A stretch of DNA of 64,000 bases from Roseovarius azorensis (GTDB taxonomy: Bacteria > Pseudomonadota > Alphaproteobacteria > Rhodobacterales > Rhodobacteraceae). The DNA is taken from NCBI RefSeq assembly GCF_900109455.1, contig NZ_FOAG01000002.1, positions 124,001 to 188,000 on the forward strand, given 5' to 3'. The notes under the pieces are model-generated. The model saw only the letters and a program-made list of their open reading frames with translations, made no database searches and was not told where the DNA came from. Of the stretch, positions 25,927 to 34,214 are shown in pieces. The position numbers and the translations under genes are program-made. Within the stretch, counting starts at the first letter, position 1. Each line of letters begins with the position of its first letter.

Positions 25927-27432
25927 ATGTTTGAAAATCTTTCCGAACGCCTCTCCGGCGTCTTCGACCGGCTCACCAAACAGGGCGCGCTTTCCGAAGA
26001 GGACGTGCAGACCGCCCTGCGCGAGGTGCGCGTCGCGCTGCTCGAGGCCGATGTCTCGCTGCCCGTCGCCCGCGATTTCGTGGCGCGCGTGCAGGAACGC
26101 GCCACCGGCCAGGCGGTCACCCGATCCATCACGCCCGGCCAGCAGGTCGTCAAGATCGTGCATGACGCCCTGATCGACACTCTGCGCGGCGAGGGTGATC
26201 CGGGCGCGCTCAAGATCGACAACCCACCCGCGCCGATCCTCATGGTGGGCCTGCAAGGCTCGGGCAAGACCACCACTACAGCCAAGCTCGCCAAGCGTCT
26301 CAAGGACCGCGAAGGCAAGCGTGTTCTCATGGCCTCGCTCGACACCAATCGCCCGGCGGCGATGGAACAGCTCGCCATTCTGGGCAAGCAGATCGGCGTC
26401 GATACCCTGCCCATAGTCAAGGGCGAAGACCCCGTCGCCATCGCCAGGCGCGCCAAGACGCAGGCTGCGCTCGGTGGCTACGACGTCTACATGCTGGATA
26501 CCGCGGGCCGCCTGCATATCGACGCAGAACTGATTGCACAGGCGGCCGCCGTGCGCGATGTCGCCAAACCGCGCGAGACGCTGCTGGTGGTCGATGGCCT
26601 GACAGGCCAGGACGCGGTCAATGTCGCCACCGAATTCGACGACAAGATCGGCGTGACCGGCGTGGTGCTCACCCGGATGGACGGCGACGGGCGCGGTGGC
26701 GCGGCACTCTCGATGCGCGCGGTGACAGGCAGGCCGATCCGCTTCGTCGGCCTTGGCGAAAAGATGGACGCGCTCGAGACTTTCGATCCCGAGCGCATCG
26801 CCGGCCGCATCCTTGGCATGGGCGATATCGTCGCTCTCGTGGAAAAGGCGCAGGAAACCATCGAGGCCGCCGAAGCCGAAAAGATGATGCGCCGCATGGC
26901 CAAAGGTCAGTTCAACATGAACGACCTGCGCAGCCAGCTTGAGCAGATGCAGAAGATGGGCGGCATGGAAGGGCTGATGGGCATGATGCCCGGCATGGGC
27001 AAGATGGCCAAGCAGGCGCAGGAGGCGGGTTTTGACGACCGGATGCTTTTGCACCAGATCGCCCTCATCCAGTCGATGACCAAGAAGGAACGCGCCAACC
27101 CCGCCCTGTTGCAGGCCAGCCGCAAGAAACGCATCGCGGCGGGGGCGGGGCAGGATGTGTCGGATCTCAACAAACTGCTGAAAATGCACCGCCAGATGGC
27201 GGACATGATGAAGAAAATGGGCAAGATGGGAAAGGGCGGGATGCTCAGACAAGCCATGAAGGGCATGTTCGGCAAGGGCGCCATGCCCGACATGAACGAC
27301 CCCAAGGCGATGGAAGAGGCGGCGCGCGCCATGGGCGGCAAACTGCCGGGCGGTCTGGGCGGCGGCCTGCCGGGCCTTGGCGGCGGCATGGGCCTGCCAC
27401 CCGGCCTCTCAGGCTTTGGCAAGAAGAAATGA
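25927..27432 (+). CDS. ffh: Signal recognition particle protein Ffh
   Basis: GTPase that binds signal sequences with 4.5S RNA and targets ribosomes to the membrane. The 501-residue protein has the N domain, P-loop GLQGSGKTTTTAKLA, DTAGR and TRMDGDGRGGAA GTPase motifs, and a Met-rich M domain (MKKMGKMGKGGMLRQAMKG-type). The C-terminal Gly/Leu/Pro-rich tail ending in KKK is longer than in E. coli. ATG 25927 has AAGGAG upstream; the longer frame to 25795 is rejected. Confidence 0.98.
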   Translation: MFENLSERLSGVFDRLTKQGALSEEDVQTALREVRVALLEADVSLPVARDFVARVQERATGQAVTRSITPGQQVVKIVHDALIDTLRGEGDPGALKIDNPPAPILMVGLQGSGKTTTTAKLAKRLKDREGKRVLMASLDTNRPAAMEQLAILGKQIGVDTLPIVKGEDPVAIARRAKTQAALGGYDVYMLDTAGRLHIDAELIAQAAAVRDVAKPRETLLVVDGLTGQDAVNVATEFDDKIGVTGVVLTRMDGDGRGGAALSMRAVTGRPIRFVGLGEKMDALETFDPERIAGRILGMGDIVALVEKAQETIEAAEAEKMMRRMAKGQFNMNDLRSQLEQMQKMGGMEGLMGMMPGMGKMAKQAQEAGFDDRMLLHQIALIQSMTKKERANPALLQASRKKRIAAGAGQDVSDLNKLLKMHRQMADMMKKMGKMGKGGMLRQAMKGMFGKGAMPDMNDPKAMEEAARAMGGKLPGGLGGGLPGLGGGMGLPPGLSGFGKKK

Positions 27433-27448
27433 CCATGGTTTCTTCTTG
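27420..27448. repeat. 10-bp inverted repeat across the ffh stop codon
   Basis: CAAGAAGAAA (27420-27429) and TTTCTTCTTG (27439-27448) are exact reverse complements with a 9-base loop containing the ffh TGA. The mRNA would form a hairpin at the end of the gene. It lacks a U-run, so simple termination is doubtful; mRNA 3' stability or a dispersed intergenic repeat are alternatives. Confidence 0.6.
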
Positions 27449-27505
27449 GCGAAAATACCCCGCAACATCCCCGCAACCGGCACCTCGCCGGGGGAGGGCG
27501 CAGCG

Positions 27506-28069
27506 ATGAACCTGACCCAGGCCCCCGTTCTGGAAACCCCGCGCCTGATCCTGCGCGGGCCGGAGCCGCGCGACATTGACCCCACCATCGCCTTTCTGCT
27601 CGACCGGGAACGGTCCGAGGGCTTTGGCTCCTCTCCCAACCGAGGCGAGGCCTGGCGCTGGTTCGCGCTCAACGTGGGCCACTGGCATATTCACGGTTAC
27701 GGCTATTTCACGATTGAGATGAAGGACACCGGCGAGACCGCAGGCATCGCCGGCATCTGGAACCCCGAGGGCTGGCCCGAACCGGAACTGGGTTGGGCGC
27801 TTTTCGAGGGTTTCGAGGGGCGGGGCATCGCCTATGAGGCGGCACATCGCGCCCGCCGTTATGCCTATGAGGATCTGGGTTTTGACACGCTGACCTCGAA
27901 CATCGTGCCGGGCAACACCCGCTCGATTGCCCTCGCCGAACGGCTGGGCGCGTGGTTCGAGCGCGAGTATGACAATATCCACATGGGCCACGATCTGCTC
28001 TATCGCCATCCCGGCCCCGAGGCCGGCGAGGGGCGCGACGATGACGGCTCGGTCGAGGCCTACGCATGA
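27506..28069 (+). CDS. GNAT-family N-acetyltransferase (RimJ/RimL type)
   Basis: A 187-residue acetyltransferase with LETPRLILRGPEPRDID at the N-terminus, GYFTIEMKDTGETAGIAGIW, LGWALFEGFEGRGIAYEA (the acetyl-CoA binding loop with the R/Q-x-x-G-x-G/A pattern) and NTRSIALAERLGAWFE. These are RimJ/RimL-type features. Substrate unknown. ATG 27506 follows GGGGAGGG closely. It lies between ffh and the chorismate mutase gene, same strand. Confidence 0.9.
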   Translation: MNLTQAPVLETPRLILRGPEPRDIDPTIAFLLDRERSEGFGSSPNRGEAWRWFALNVGHWHIHGYGYFTIEMKDTGETAGIAGIWNPEGWPEPELGWALFEGFEGRGIAYEAAHRARRYAYEDLGFDTLTSNIVPGNTRSIALAERLGAWFEREYDNIHMGHDLLYRHPGPEAGEGRDDDGSVEAYA

Positions 28070-28174
28070 CCACGCACAGCTTGTATATCCCGGCAACCGC
28101 CGCGACCGGCTTTGCCCGAACTGTACGATTCAGCGCGCGAACCATACGGCTTGTCTCATTCGCAGGAGGCCTTG

Positions 28175-28471
28175 ATGTCTGACCCGACCAGCCTTGCCGC
28201 CCAATTGCTGAAAGAGCATCGCGAGAGCATCGACCGGCTCGATGCGATCCTCGTCTATACGCTTGGCGAACGCTTCAAGCATACCCAGGCCGTTGGGCGT
28301 CTCAAGGCCGAACACGACCTTCCCCCGTCCGATCCGGCGCGCGAGGCGCAACAGATCGCACGGCTCGAAGCCCTGGCGAAAGAGGCCGACCTGGACCCCG
28401 AATTCGCCAAGAAGTTCCTCAACTTCATCATCGCCGAGGTGATCCGGCATCACCAGCAACAGCAATCGTAG
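28175..28471 (+). CDS. Chorismate mutase (AroQ type)
   Basis: Converts chorismate to prephenate for Phe and Tyr synthesis. The 98-residue all-helical monofunctional AroQ has RESIDRLDAILVYTLGERF, KHTQAVGRLKAEHDLPPSD and KKFLNFIIAEVIRHH, with the conserved Arg, Lys and Gln-like residues at the expected spacing. ATG 28175 has AGGAGG seven bases before it. The gene lies just upstream of rpsP, as in related alphaproteobacteria. Confidence 0.93.
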   Translation: MSDPTSLAAQLLKEHRESIDRLDAILVYTLGERFKHTQAVGRLKAEHDLPPSDPAREAQQIARLEALAKEADLDPEFAKKFLNFIIAEVIRHHQQQQS

Positions 28472-28519
28472 GGCGGGGTTTCACCCCGCCAATCCCACGC
28501 CATTCAAAGGAGAAATCAA

Positions 28520-28921
28520 ATGGCCATGAAAATCCGTCTCGCCCGTGGTGGCAGCAAGAAACGCCCCTTCTACCGTATCGTCGCCGCCGACAGCCGCATG
28601 CCGCGCGATGGCCGCTTCATCGAGAAGCTGGGCACCTATAACCCGCTGCTGCCCAAGGACAGCGAGGATCGCGTCAAGATGGACGTCGAGCGCATCCAGC
28701 ATTGGCTGGGTCAGGGCGCACAACCCACCGACCGTATCAGCCGCATGCTCGAAGCCGCCGGTGTGATCGCGAAGAAAGAGCGCGCCAACCTGAAAAAGGC
28801 GGTCCCCGGCAAGAAAGCGCAGGAGCGCGCCGCGGAGAAAGCCGCCAAGGCAGAAGCTGCGGCCGAGGCCGCGAACGCCCCTGCCGAAGCGCCCGCCGAG
28901 GCGGCAACGGCCGAAGAATAA
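28520..28921 (+). CDS. rpsP: 30S ribosomal protein S16
   Basis: The first 80 residues match S16: [39 protein letters not shown], then [20 protein letters not shown]. The 133-residue length exceeds E. coli S16 (82) because of a low-complexity Ala/Glu/Lys tail, frequent in Rhodobacteraceae. AAAGGAG precedes the ATG. Start of the rpsP - rimM - trmD - rplS ribosome block, here interrupted by bluB. Confidence 0.98.
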   Translation: MAMKIRLARGGSKKRPFYRIVAADSRMPRDGRFIEKLGTYNPLLPKDSEDRVKMDVERIQHWLGQGAQPTDRISRMLEAAGVIAKKERANLKKAVPGKKAQERAAEKAAKAEAAAEAANAPAEAPAEAATAEE

Positions 28922-28939
28922 GACAGGCAAGGCGCTGGA

Positions 28940-29569
28940 ATGTCAGAGTTTTCAAAAGACTTCCAGTCCAAACTGCACGATCTCATGCGGTGGCGGCGCG
29001 ATGTGCGCCGCTTCCGCACGGATCCTGTGAACGAGACAATCCTGCAGGATTGTCTCGACACATTCCTGCTCTCGCCCTCGGTGGGGCTGAGCGAGCCCTG
29101 GCGCGTGATCCGGGTGCGGTCCGCCGCCGCCCGCGCCGCGGCGCTGGCCAATTTCAGCCTTGCCAACGCAGAGGCTCTTGCCGGGTATGACGGCGAAAAA
29201 GCCATGCTCTACAGCAAGCTGAAACTCTCGGGGATGCAAGAGGCCCCGGTGCAACTGGCCATCTTTTGCGACGAGACCACCGACAAGGGCGCGGGTCTTG
29301 GTGCCGCGACCATGCCGGAAACCCGGCGTTATTCCGTGGTGGGGGCCATCACCCATTTCTGGCTGACCGCCCGCGCGCGTGGTCTGGGCGTGGGCTGGGT
29401 GTCGATCATGGATCCTGCGCGGCTGGTCAGGGATCTTGATATTCCGCGCGATTGGGCGCTGGTTGCCTATCTGTGCGTCGGTTGGCCCGAAGAGGCGAGC
29501 GATACACCCGAACTGGAACAGGCCGGATGGGAGACGCGCCGCGGTGCCCTGCCGGTCGAGGAGCGCTGA
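28940..29569 (+). CDS. bluB: 5,6-dimethylbenzimidazole synthase BluB
   Basis: Flavin-destroying enzyme of the nitroreductase fold that turns reduced FMN and O2 into 5,6-dimethylbenzimidazole, the lower ligand of vitamin B12. The 209-residue protein has MRWRRDVRRFRTDPV, SPSVGLSEPWRVIRV and GVGWVSIMDPARL, matching BluB rather than general nitroreductases. It is inserted between rpsP and rimM, 18 bases after rpsP, so it may share the ribosomal transcript. No other cobalamin gene is in the window. Confidence 0.9.
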   Translation: MSEFSKDFQSKLHDLMRWRRDVRRFRTDPVNETILQDCLDTFLLSPSVGLSEPWRVIRVRSAAARAAALANFSLANAEALAGYDGEKAMLYSKLKLSGMQEAPVQLAIFCDETTDKGAGLGAATMPETRRYSVVGAITHFWLTARARGLGVGWVSIMDPARLVRDLDIPRDWALVAYLCVGWPEEASDTPELEQAGWETRRGALPVEER

Positions 29570-29570
29570 G

Positions 29571-29717
29571 ATGTTCCGCCTTGCCCGCCTCGTCATCCTG
29601 TGTCTGATTGCCTTTATCGCCGGTGTGTTTTTCGAACGTCAGGCGCAGGCCGATAAATGTCTTGCCGCCGGCGGTAATCTGAAAGGCTCGATTTGCGAGG
29701 GCGCGGCACATGGCTGA
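29571..29717 (+). CDS. Small single-helix membrane protein
   Basis: A 48-residue protein: one N-terminal membrane helix ([19 protein letters not shown]) followed by a short outside tail with two Cys ([15 protein letters not shown]) that could form a disulfide. ATG follows the bluB stop by one base (TGAGATG) and the gene overlaps the rimM start by eight bases. The tight packing argues that it is translated. Function unknown. Confidence 0.65.
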   Translation: MFRLARLVILCLIAFIAGVFFERQAQADKCLAAGGNLKGSICEGAAHG

Positions 29718-30213
29718 AATGATCTGCATAGGAGCCATCGCCGGTGCCTTTGGCGTTCATGGCGAGGTGCGCCTCAAGAGTTTCACCGCAACCCCCGAGG
29801 ACATTGCCAGCTATGCGCCGCTGACGACCGAGGACGGCACGCGCGCATTCGAAATCACGCTTACCGGGCAGACCAAGAACGGGTTTACCGCCCGGCTGTC
29901 CGGTGTGGCGACCAAGGAACAGGCCGACGCCCTGCGCGGTGCGCGCCTCTATGTGCCGCGCGACCGGCTGCCGGGGCTGCCGGACGATGAATTCTATCAT
30001 GCCGATCTGATCGGTCTCGAGGTTTTCGACACCGGCGGCACGGCTCTGGGCCGGGTCCGGGCGGTGCTCAATCACGGGGCCTCGGACCTGCTGGAGATCG
30101 AAATGCCCGGTCAGTCCGCGACGGTTCTGCTGCCCTTCACCCGGCAGGCTGTGCCGACCGTCGATCTGACAGCGGGCCGCATCATCGCCGATCCGCCCGA
30201 AGGGCTGTTCTAG
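29710..30213 (+). CDS. rimM: Ribosome maturation factor RimM
   Basis: Binds S19 and assists 30S head maturation. The 167-residue protein begins [22 protein letters not shown], the RimM N-terminal signature, and has the PRC-barrel C-terminal half ([18 protein letters not shown], then [13 protein letters not shown] and [14 protein letters not shown]). It overlaps the small upstream gene. Confidence 0.97.
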   Translation: MAEMICIGAIAGAFGVHGEVRLKSFTATPEDIASYAPLTTEDGTRAFEITLTGQTKNGFTARLSGVATKEQADALRGARLYVPRDRLPGLPDDEFYHADLIGLEVFDTGGTALGRVRAVLNHGASDLLEIEMPGQSATVLLPFTRQAVPTVDLTAGRIIADPPEGLF

Positions 30214-30216
30214 GCA

Positions 30217-31011
30217 ATGCGCATCCTGTTGCATCCGGGATTTCACAAGACCGGAACCTCGAGTCTGCAACGCGGCGCGCTGGCGCGTGCGCATGACCTT
30301 GACCCGCACCTGCGGGTGCTGCTGACACCCGGCATCCCCGGTGCCGCCCGCGCCGCCCGGCGCTATTCGGCACAGAGATCCGCCCGGACCATGGCCCGGT
30401 TCTCCGACGAATTCGCGGCGGCGATCCGGCAACTTGATGCCCATGACCCGCGCGCCCTGATGATCAGTTCCGAGGATCTGGGCGGCCACCTGCCCGGTCT
30501 GCGTGACGTGACCACCTACCTTGCCGCACCGGCGCTTGTGCATGCTGCCGTCGCCGTGCTGCGCGCGCGTTTCGGGGCGCGGGCGGAAATTACCGTCTGG
30601 TTCACCACGCGCGCAGCCGCGCCATGGCTGCAAAGCCTTTACTGGCAGAACCTGCGGGCGCAGCGGCTGACCGACGATTTCGAGACCTTTCGCGCGTGTC
30701 TTGCGCCCGCCGCCGATCACGCCCGTATCGTCGGCGAAACCCGCGACATGGTGGGGTCCGAGGCCGAGGTGCAATCCTGCGACATCGAGACCTGTGGCGC
30801 CACACCGCTTGGCCCGCTTGGGGCGGCGCTGGATTTGCTGGGGCTGTCCGGAGATCACCTGGCGCCGCTGCCACGCCACAACCTGCAACCAGAGGATGCC
30901 GCGAGCGAACTGCTGGCGCTCAACCGCTCTGCGCTGGCGGATAATGCGCTGGCAGAGGCCAAGCGCGCGGTATTGCGCAAATACCGCCGCACATCCGTAC
31001 CCGAGGACTGA
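30217..31011 (+). CDS. Sulfotransferase-like protein of unknown function
   Basis: A 264-residue protein with HPGFHKTGTSSLQ at residues 6-18, the pattern of the 5'-phosphosulfate-binding loop of sulfotransferases. Downstream segments (ALMISSEDLGGHLPG, then TVWFTTRAAAPWLQSLYWQNL) also resemble that fold. The 3'-phosphate-binding Arg/Ser motif is not obvious, so activity is unproven. Three bases after rimM and 57 before trmD, it is an insertion in an otherwise conserved ribosome gene order. Confidence 0.65.
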   Translation: MRILLHPGFHKTGTSSLQRGALARAHDLDPHLRVLLTPGIPGAARAARRYSAQRSARTMARFSDEFAAAIRQLDAHDPRALMISSEDLGGHLPGLRDVTTYLAAPALVHAAVAVLRARFGARAEITVWFTTRAAAPWLQSLYWQNLRAQRLTDDFETFRACLAPAADHARIVGETRDMVGSEAEVQSCDIETCGATPLGPLGAALDLLGLSGDHLAPLPRHNLQPEDAASELLALNRSALADNALAEAKRAVLRKYRRTSVPED

Positions 31012-31068
31012 GCCACCGTTTCGAAACCCCTTGCCCGCGCCCCGATCCGCAGGTTATGCCGCAGAGCC

Positions 31069-31872
31069 ATGACAGACCCCGCCAGATCCCACGGACGCAA
31101 ATCCATCCGCGCCAGCCTGCGGCCCCGCGAGCTGATAACGTCCACGCCCGAGCTTGCGGGCGCATGGACGGCGCGGGTGATCACCTTGCTGCCGCAAGCC
31201 TTTCCCGGCGTGCTGGGCGAGAGCCTGACGGGCCGCGCGCTGCAAGAGGGGCTGTGGGCGCTGGATACCATCGACCTGCGCCCCTTTGGCGAGGGCAGGC
31301 ATCGCAACGTTGATGACACCCCCGCCGGGGGCGGTGCCGGAATGGTGCTGCGCGCCGATGTGATGGGCCGCGCGATTGACGAGGCAATGGCTGGCACATC
31401 GCTCGGCTGGCCGCTGATCTATCTCAGCCCGCGCGGGCGGCGGTTCGATCAGCAGATGGCGCGGCATTTGTCGCAGGGACCCGGCGTGACCCTCATCTGT
31501 GGCCGGTTCGAGGGGCTGGACGAGCGTGTGATCGAACATTACGGCATCAAAGAAGTTAGCCTTGGCGATTTCGTGATGACCGGCGGCGAAATCGCCGCGC
31601 AGGCCGTGATCGACGCCTGCGTGCGCCTGCTGCCCGGCGTTCTGGGCAATGCCGAGAGCGCGCAGGACGAAAGCCATTCCAACGGCCTGCTGGAGCATCC
31701 GCAGTACACCCGCCCCGCCGAATGGATGGGCCGGACCATTCCCGAGGTGCTGACCTCAGGCGATCATTCGAAGGTCGAGAGATGGCGGCGCGAGATGTCC
31801 GAGCGCCTGACCGCCGAACGCCGCCCGGATTTGTGGGACAGACATCGGAAATCCCAAGCAGACAAGGCTTGA
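31069..31872 (+). CDS. trmD: tRNA (guanine-37-N1)-methyltransferase TrmD
   Basis: SPOUT enzyme forming m1G37 next to the anticodon and preventing frameshifts. The 267-residue protein has PQAFPGVLGESLTGRALQ, the knot LICGRFEGLDERVIEHYG and LGDFVMTGGEIAAQAVIDA, and the C-terminal HTH-like region (YTRPAEWMGRTIPEVLTSGDH). Between rimM and rplS as usual, except for the sulfotransferase-like insertion. Confidence 0.97.
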   Translation: MTDPARSHGRKSIRASLRPRELITSTPELAGAWTARVITLLPQAFPGVLGESLTGRALQEGLWALDTIDLRPFGEGRHRNVDDTPAGGGAGMVLRADVMGRAIDEAMAGTSLGWPLIYLSPRGRRFDQQMARHLSQGPGVTLICGRFEGLDERVIEHYGIKEVSLGDFVMTGGEIAAQAVIDACVRLLPGVLGNAESAQDESHSNGLLEHPQYTRPAEWMGRTIPEVLTSGDHSKVERWRREMSERLTAERRPDLWDRHRKSQADKA

Positions 31873-32121
31873 TCCGCCCCCCAATTCCTCTTATAAACCG
31901 CCTCGTCTGGAATCGTTTTGCGTTTCCGGGCGTGTTTGCTATTTGCATCCTTTTCCGCCTGACCTTCTTCGGTCGCCTGCGGACGCTGCGGCGGACACTT
32001 CACAGACAATGACGACCTGATCTCTGGCGGGCGCATCTGCGGACCCGGAAGAAGACCAAGAGCTCTCAAGGACGCGAGACACCTTTGCGGATCGAACCGC
32101 AAGCAGTTCAGGAGAAAAGCG
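31873..32121 (+). promoter_or_regulatory. Structured intergenic/leader region before rplS
   Basis: About 250 bases without a convincing gene. Dyads visible on the + strand are GACC-ttcttc-GGTC and, immediately before the rplS ribosome site, TTGCGG-atcgaa-CCGCAA (about 32090-32107). AGGAG then precedes the ATG. A hairpin at this place suggests translational control of L19-L31, but no known riboswitch or leader family is recognised. Confidence 0.35.
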
Positions 32122-32505
32122 ATGGATATTATCGCTCAGTTGGAGGCGGAACAGATCGCCTCGCTCGGGAAGGAAATTCCCGATTTCAAGGCCGGCGACA
32201 CGATCCGCGTCGGCTATAAGGTGACCGAAGGCACCCGCACCCGTGTGCAGAATTTCGAGGGCGTGTGCATCAGCCGCAAGGGCGGGCATGGCATCGCCGG
32301 GGCGTTCACCGTCCGCAAGATTTCCTTTGGTGAAGGTGTGGAACGGATGTTCCCGCTCTATTCGACCAATATCGACAGCATCGAAGTGGTGCGTCGTGGC
32401 CGCGTTCGCCGCGCCAAGCTCTACTACCTGCGCTCGCGCCGCGGCAAATCGGCGCGGATCGCCGAGGATTCCACCTACAAGCCCGTCTCGGGCGCGTCCG
32501 CTTAA
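32122..32505 (+). CDS. rplS: 50S ribosomal protein L19
   Basis: The 127-residue protein contains [46 protein letters not shown] and [20 protein letters not shown], all L19 hallmarks. AGGAG lies 8 bases before the ATG. Twelve bases separate it from rpmE, and the pair ends in a strong terminator. Confidence 0.98.
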   Translation: MDIIAQLEAEQIASLGKEIPDFKAGDTIRVGYKVTEGTRTRVQNFEGVCISRKGGHGIAGAFTVRKISFGEGVERMFPLYSTNIDSIEVVRRGRVRRAKLYYLRSRRGKSARIAEDSTYKPVSGASA

Positions 32506-32516
32506 GGATTGGCAAG

Positions 32517-32738
32517 ATGAAAAAAGACATTCACCCCGATTACCACGTCATCGACGTCAAGATGACCGACGGCACGATCGTGCAGATGCGCTCGACCTGG
32601 GGCAAGGAGGGCGACACGCTCTCGCTCGACATCGACCCTTCGGTGCATCCCGCCTGGACCGGCGGCAGTTCGCGCCTGATGGATGCCGGCGGCCGTGTGT
32701 CGAAGTTCAAGAACAAATACGCCGGCCTCGGGTTCTGA
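32517..32738 (+). CDS. rpmE: 50S ribosomal protein L31 (cysteine-free type)
   Basis: The 73-residue protein reads [19 protein letters not shown], then [23 protein letters not shown], and ends in [14 protein letters not shown]. It has no Cys, so it is the zinc-independent L31 type common in alphaproteobacteria. Last gene of the ribosome block. Confidence 0.96.
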   Translation: MKKDIHPDYHVIDVKMTDGTIVQMRSTWGKEGDTLSLDIDPSVHPAWTGGSSRLMDAGGRVSKFKNKYAGLGF

Positions 32739-32763
32739 AGACGCGGTCGCGACAATCACCGGA

Positions 32764-32790
32764 AACGCCGTCCCTCGGGGCGGCGTTTTT
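32764..32790 (+). terminator. Rho-independent terminator after rpmE
   Basis: AACGCCG pairs with CGGCGTT; the inner CC and GG extend the stem, and TTTTT follows. It is 25 bases past the rpmE stop. Confidence 0.85.
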
Positions 32791-32921
32791 GATTTTTCCC
32801 GACCAACGCTTTACTTTTTGGCGAGGAATCGGCAATATCAAAGACATCCGAAAGTTGTTTTCAGTCTGAGCACCGAAAACGTGACCCTGCGAAGTTGCTG
32901 CTTCGCAGGGTCTTTCTTTTT
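32791..32921 (+). ncRNA. Candidate small RNA ending in a strong terminator
   Basis: After the rpmE terminator there is about 90 bases with no ORF, then a very strong hairpin GACCCTGCGAAG-ttgctg-CTTCGCAGGGTC (32883-32912) followed by TCTTTCTTTTTC. A second terminator so close after the first, with no gene to serve, suggests a separate short transcript starting in the AT-rich stretch near 32790-32830. No conserved promoter pair could be fixed and no RNA family is recognised; it could instead be a back-up terminator. Confidence 0.35.
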
Positions 32922-32975
32922 CAGGAACTTATAGTCCCATCAAAAGCCGGATGATCGCCACCGACATGAAACGCC

Positions 32976-33227
32976 TCAGTCGCCAGCGGCACCTTTTTCC
33001 AGCGCTTCGATCCGCGCCCTGAGGGCCTCGTTCTCTTCGCGCGCCTTCTGCGCCATGGCGCGGACCGCATCGAATTCTTCGCGCGTGACGAAATCACGGT
33101 CGGCCAGCCAGCGGTCGATGAGCGATTTCATCGCCGTCTCGGCCTCCTGTCGGGCACCTTGGGCCACGCCCATGGCGTTGGTCATTAGCTGGCTCAGATC
33201 GTCCAGCACCTTGTTGCGGGTCTGCAT
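32976..33227 (-). CDS. ubiK: Ubiquinone biosynthesis accessory factor UbiK (BMFP domain)
   Basis: An 83-residue coiled-coil protein: KVLDDLSQLMTNAMGVAQGARQEAE, then FVTREEFDAVRAMAQKAREENEALRARIEAL. This is the YqiC/BMFP (brucella membrane fusogenic) family, and E. coli UbiK assists the aerobic ubiquinone complex. ATG 33227 has GGAGAA upstream; the longer frame is rejected. Divergent from lgt. Confidence 0.85.
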   Translation of the reverse strand: MQTRNKVLDDLSQLMTNAMGVAQGARQEAETAMKSLIDRWLADRDFVTREEFDAVRAMAQKAREENEALRARIEALEKGAAGD

Positions 33228-33323
33228 CAGGTTCTCCGTTATGTGACTTGTCGTTTTATATGGGCGCACGTAGGCACATCACAAGGTTGACTTTGACCGA
33301 TCACAACAGGCACAGGCACGCAT

Positions 33324-34214
33324 ATGCAGATGATGATCCCCTTTCCCGACATCTCGCCCGAGATTTTCACGATCCCGCTCTTCGGGATGGAATTCGCGCT
33401 GCGCTGGTATGCGCTCGCCTATATCGTCGGAATTCTAATCGGCTGGCGGCTTGTGGTGGCTACCGTCAGACGCCCCGCGCTCTGGCTTGGCGCCACTGCC
33501 GTGATGACCCCGCGCAATGTCGAGGATTTGCTGACATGGGTTATCCTGGGCGTGATCCTTGGTGGCAGGCTGGGCTATGTGCTGTTCTATCAGCCCGGCT
33601 ATTACCTTTCGAATCCCGGTCAGATCCTGGTGCTGTGGGAGGGTGGCATGGCCTTTCACGGCGGCCTTCTGGGTGTAGTGCTGGCCTGCATTCTGTATTC
33701 GAAACGAAACGGTATCCCCTGGATTTCAGTGGCGGATGTGCTCTGCATGGTGACGCCCGTGGGCCTGTTGCTGGGCCGGATCGCCAATTTCATCAACGCA
33801 GAACTATGGGGGCGGCCCACGGATCTGCCCTGGGGCGTGGTGTTTCCCGGAGCCGCGGCACAGGATTGCCCCGGAGTGATCGGACTTTGTGCGCGGCATC
33901 CCTCGCAACTCTACGAGGCGGCGCTTGAGGGGCTGATCCTTGGTGCGGTTCTTCTGTGGCTGGGGTGGCGGCGCGGCGCACTGCGCCTGCCGGGGACGCT
34001 GACGGGAGTGTTTTTCGCGGGCTACGGCCTGTCACGGTTTGTTGTCGAATTCGTACGGCAGGCTGATCCGCAGTTCATCACCCCGGACAACCCGATCGGA
34101 CATGTGATCCACGCGGGCAGCATGGGGCTGAGCATGGGGCAGATCCTGTCGCTGCCGATGATCGCCTTTGGCTTGGGCATGATCGCCTGGGCACGGCGTC
34201 CGCGCCCGACATGA
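33324..34214 (+). CDS. lgt: Prolipoprotein diacylglyceryl transferase Lgt
   Basis: Attaches diacylglycerol to the lipobox Cys of prelipoproteins at the inner membrane. The 296-residue polytopic protein has the family signature [21 protein letters not shown], the essential His in [11 protein letters not shown] and RHPSQLYEA. The stop overlaps the midA-like gene by four bases. No strong ribosome site precedes ATG 33324; ATG 33330 is an alternative. Confidence 0.97.
   Translation: MQMMIPFPDISPEIFTIPLFGMEFALRWYALAYIVGILIGWRLVVATVRRPALWLGATAVMTPRNVEDLLTWVILGVILGGRLGYVLFYQPGYYLSNPGQILVLWEGGMAFHGGLLGVVLACILYSKRNGIPWISVADVLCMVTPVGLLLGRIANFINAELWGRPTDLPWGVVFPGAAAQDCPGVIGLCARHPSQLYEAALEGLILGAVLLWLGWRRGALRLPGTLTGVFFAGYGLSRFVVEFVRQADPQFITPDNPIGHVIHAGSMGLSMGQILSLPMIAFGLGMIAWARRPRPT

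Noticed and set aside
33291..33305. TTGACCgatCACAA upstream of lgt as an FNR box
   Set aside because: The second half is CACAA instead of RTCAA, and lgt has no reason for anaerobic control.
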